From positions 1 through 5,491 of the forward strand of contig JAQUNT010000188.1 of NCBI GenBank assembly GCA_028717525.1: a stretch of 5,491 nt of DNA, given 5' to 3'. The position numbers were made by a program, and so were the translations under genes. Within the stretch, counting starts at the first letter, position 1. Every line of letters begins with the position of its first letter. Of this stretch, positions 4,902-5,491 are shown one piece after another. This stretch comes from Elusimicrobiota bacterium (lineage in GTDB: Bacteria > Elusimicrobiota > Elusimicrobia > UBA1565 > UBA9628). The notes beneath the pieces were generated by a model. That model was given only the letters and a program-made list of their open reading frames with translations, was not told the origin of the DNA and did no database searches.

Positions 4902-5491
4902 TGGACCTCCGGCGCGCGGCCAAGGTCATCCAAGACCTGCGCCTGCCGCCCTATCGATTGGAGCAAGCGCGCCGGGCGGTCTTCGGCCACGCGGCCTCCT
5001 CGTACGAAGAGATCTCGGTCCTGCCCCTGGAGCTGCGCGCCGCGCTCGCGCGGTCGGCTCCCATCCTCAGCCTGGCGCTCCGCGAGCTGCGCGTCTCCCC
5101 GGCCGGCCGCGCGCGCAAGGCGGCGCTGTCTTTGCGCGACGGCCAGGCCGTGGAGACGGTGCTGCTGCGGCCGAGCCCGCGGCGCTGGACGGCCTGCGTG
5201 TCCACGCAGGTGGGCTGCGCCTTCGGCTGCGCCTTCTGCGCCACCGGGCGGATGGGGTTCGTGCGCGACCTGACCGCGGAGGAGATCACGGACCAGGTCC
5301 TGTTCTGGCGCCAGCACATGCGGCGAGAAGGCTTGGAGGGGCGCCTGGACAACGTGGTCTACATGGGCATGGGCGAGCCCCTGGCCAACTACGAGGCCGT
5401 GGCCGAGAGCCTCAAGAACCTGCTCGACCCCAGGCAGCACGGCATCGGCGCCCGGCACGTCTCGGTCTCGACCGTGGGCATCCCCCAGGGC
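4901..5491 (+). CDS. rlmN: Radical-SAM 23S rRNA (adenine2503-C2) methyltransferase RlmN, 3' end outside window
   Basis: RlmN methylates C2 of A2503 in 23S rRNA (and A37 in some tRNAs), using S-adenosylmethionine and a [4Fe-4S] cluster. The frame is open from the GTG at 4901 to the window edge (197 codons seen). The N-terminal accessory domain (about 1-90) contains LPPYRLEQARRAVFG and SYEEISVLPLELRAAL. It is followed by CVSTQVGCAFGCAFCATG (99-116). Cys106, Cys110 and Cys113 form the CX3CX2C cluster motif, and Cys99 aligns with the conserved Cys118 of the E. coli enzyme. GFVRDLTAEEITDQV (119-133) and MGMGEPLANY (155-164), the SAM-binding GEP motif, follow. HVSVSTVGIPQG closes the visible part. 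The methyl-carrying C-terminal cysteine is outside the window. Cfr-type A2503-C8 enzymes share this core, but the housekeeping context favours RlmN. The start codon overlaps the hemY stop (TAGTG), implying translational coupling; only a weak GGGGG lies upstream. Confidence 0.9.
   Translation, partial: MDLRRAAKVIQDLRLPPYRLEQARRAVFGHAASSYEEISVLPLELRAALARSAPILSLALRELRVSPAGRARKAALSLRDGQAVETVLLRPSPRRWTACVSTQVGCAFGCAFCATGRMGFVRDLTAEEITDQVLFWRQHMRREGLEGRLDNVVYMGMGEPLANYEAVAESLKNLLDPRQHGIGARHVSVSTVGIPQG

Noticed and set aside
4898..5458. Minus-strand 186-codon frame opposite rlmN
   Set aside because: The plus-strand GTG frame encodes the CX3CX2C cluster motif and the GEP motif of RlmN, so the antisense frame is a shadow.
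4901..5491. Cfr-type resistance methyltransferase instead of RlmN
   Set aside because: The visible half shows only the shared core. The tight housekeeping context and RlmN-like N-terminal domain favour RlmN. The C-terminal part needed to separate the two is outside the window.

Overview
The window is about 5.5 kb of very GC-rich bacterial DNA. It is densely coding, with strong G/C preference at third codon positions and AT-rich bases confined almost entirely to the gaps between genes. Five protein genes account for nearly all of it. There is no RNA gene, CRISPR array, insertion sequence or obvious horizontal island. An exported tail-specific protease with a Sec signal peptide and a periplasmic-type architecture suggests a Gram-negative bacterium. 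The phylum cannot be fixed from this window; an uncultured GC-rich lineage such as Elusimicrobiota or a delta-proteobacterial type would fit, but that is a guess.

Left part, minus strand: a small gene (1880 to 1422) encodes a protein that looks like two PC4-type single-strand nucleic-acid-binding modules in tandem. About 50 bp downstream lies the gene for a Prc/Tsp-type S41 protease (1371 to beyond base 1). The window edge cuts this gene just before the expected catalytic serine. The two genes are co-oriented, but the protease has its own TATAAT box.

Middle: a 61-bp AT-rich divergent promoter region (1881-1941) separates the PC4-like gene from a plus-strand gene (1942-3453). That gene encodes a CNNM/DUF21 membrane protein with a CBS pair. 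The usual C-terminal CorC/HlyC domain is replaced by a PTS EIIA type-2 (PtsN/fructose-like) domain. The EIIA domain keeps the phosphoryl-accepting histidine context (VPHAR) but has glutamine where the second active-site histidine usually lies. This fusion is the most interesting protein in the window, because it suggests a cation transporter or exporter tied to PTS-type phosphorylation.

Right part, plus strand: 14 bp further on is a HemY-type FAD-dependent protoporphyrinogen/coproporphyrinogen oxidase (3468-4901). Its stop codon overlaps by one base the GTG start of rlmN, the radical-SAM 23S rRNA A2503 methyltransferase, which runs off the right edge. The CNNM-EIIA, hemY and rlmN genes are tightly packed and may be cotranscribed, although their functions are not obviously related.

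A recurring non-coding signal is a TATAAT or TATCAT hexamer ending only 6 to 8 bases before the start codon, with no Shine-Dalgarno sequence, at three of the five genes (prc, CNNM-EIIA and hemY). This is the geometry expected of leaderless mRNAs. The PC4-like gene, by contrast, has an extended -10 box and a clear GGAGG ribosome binding site.
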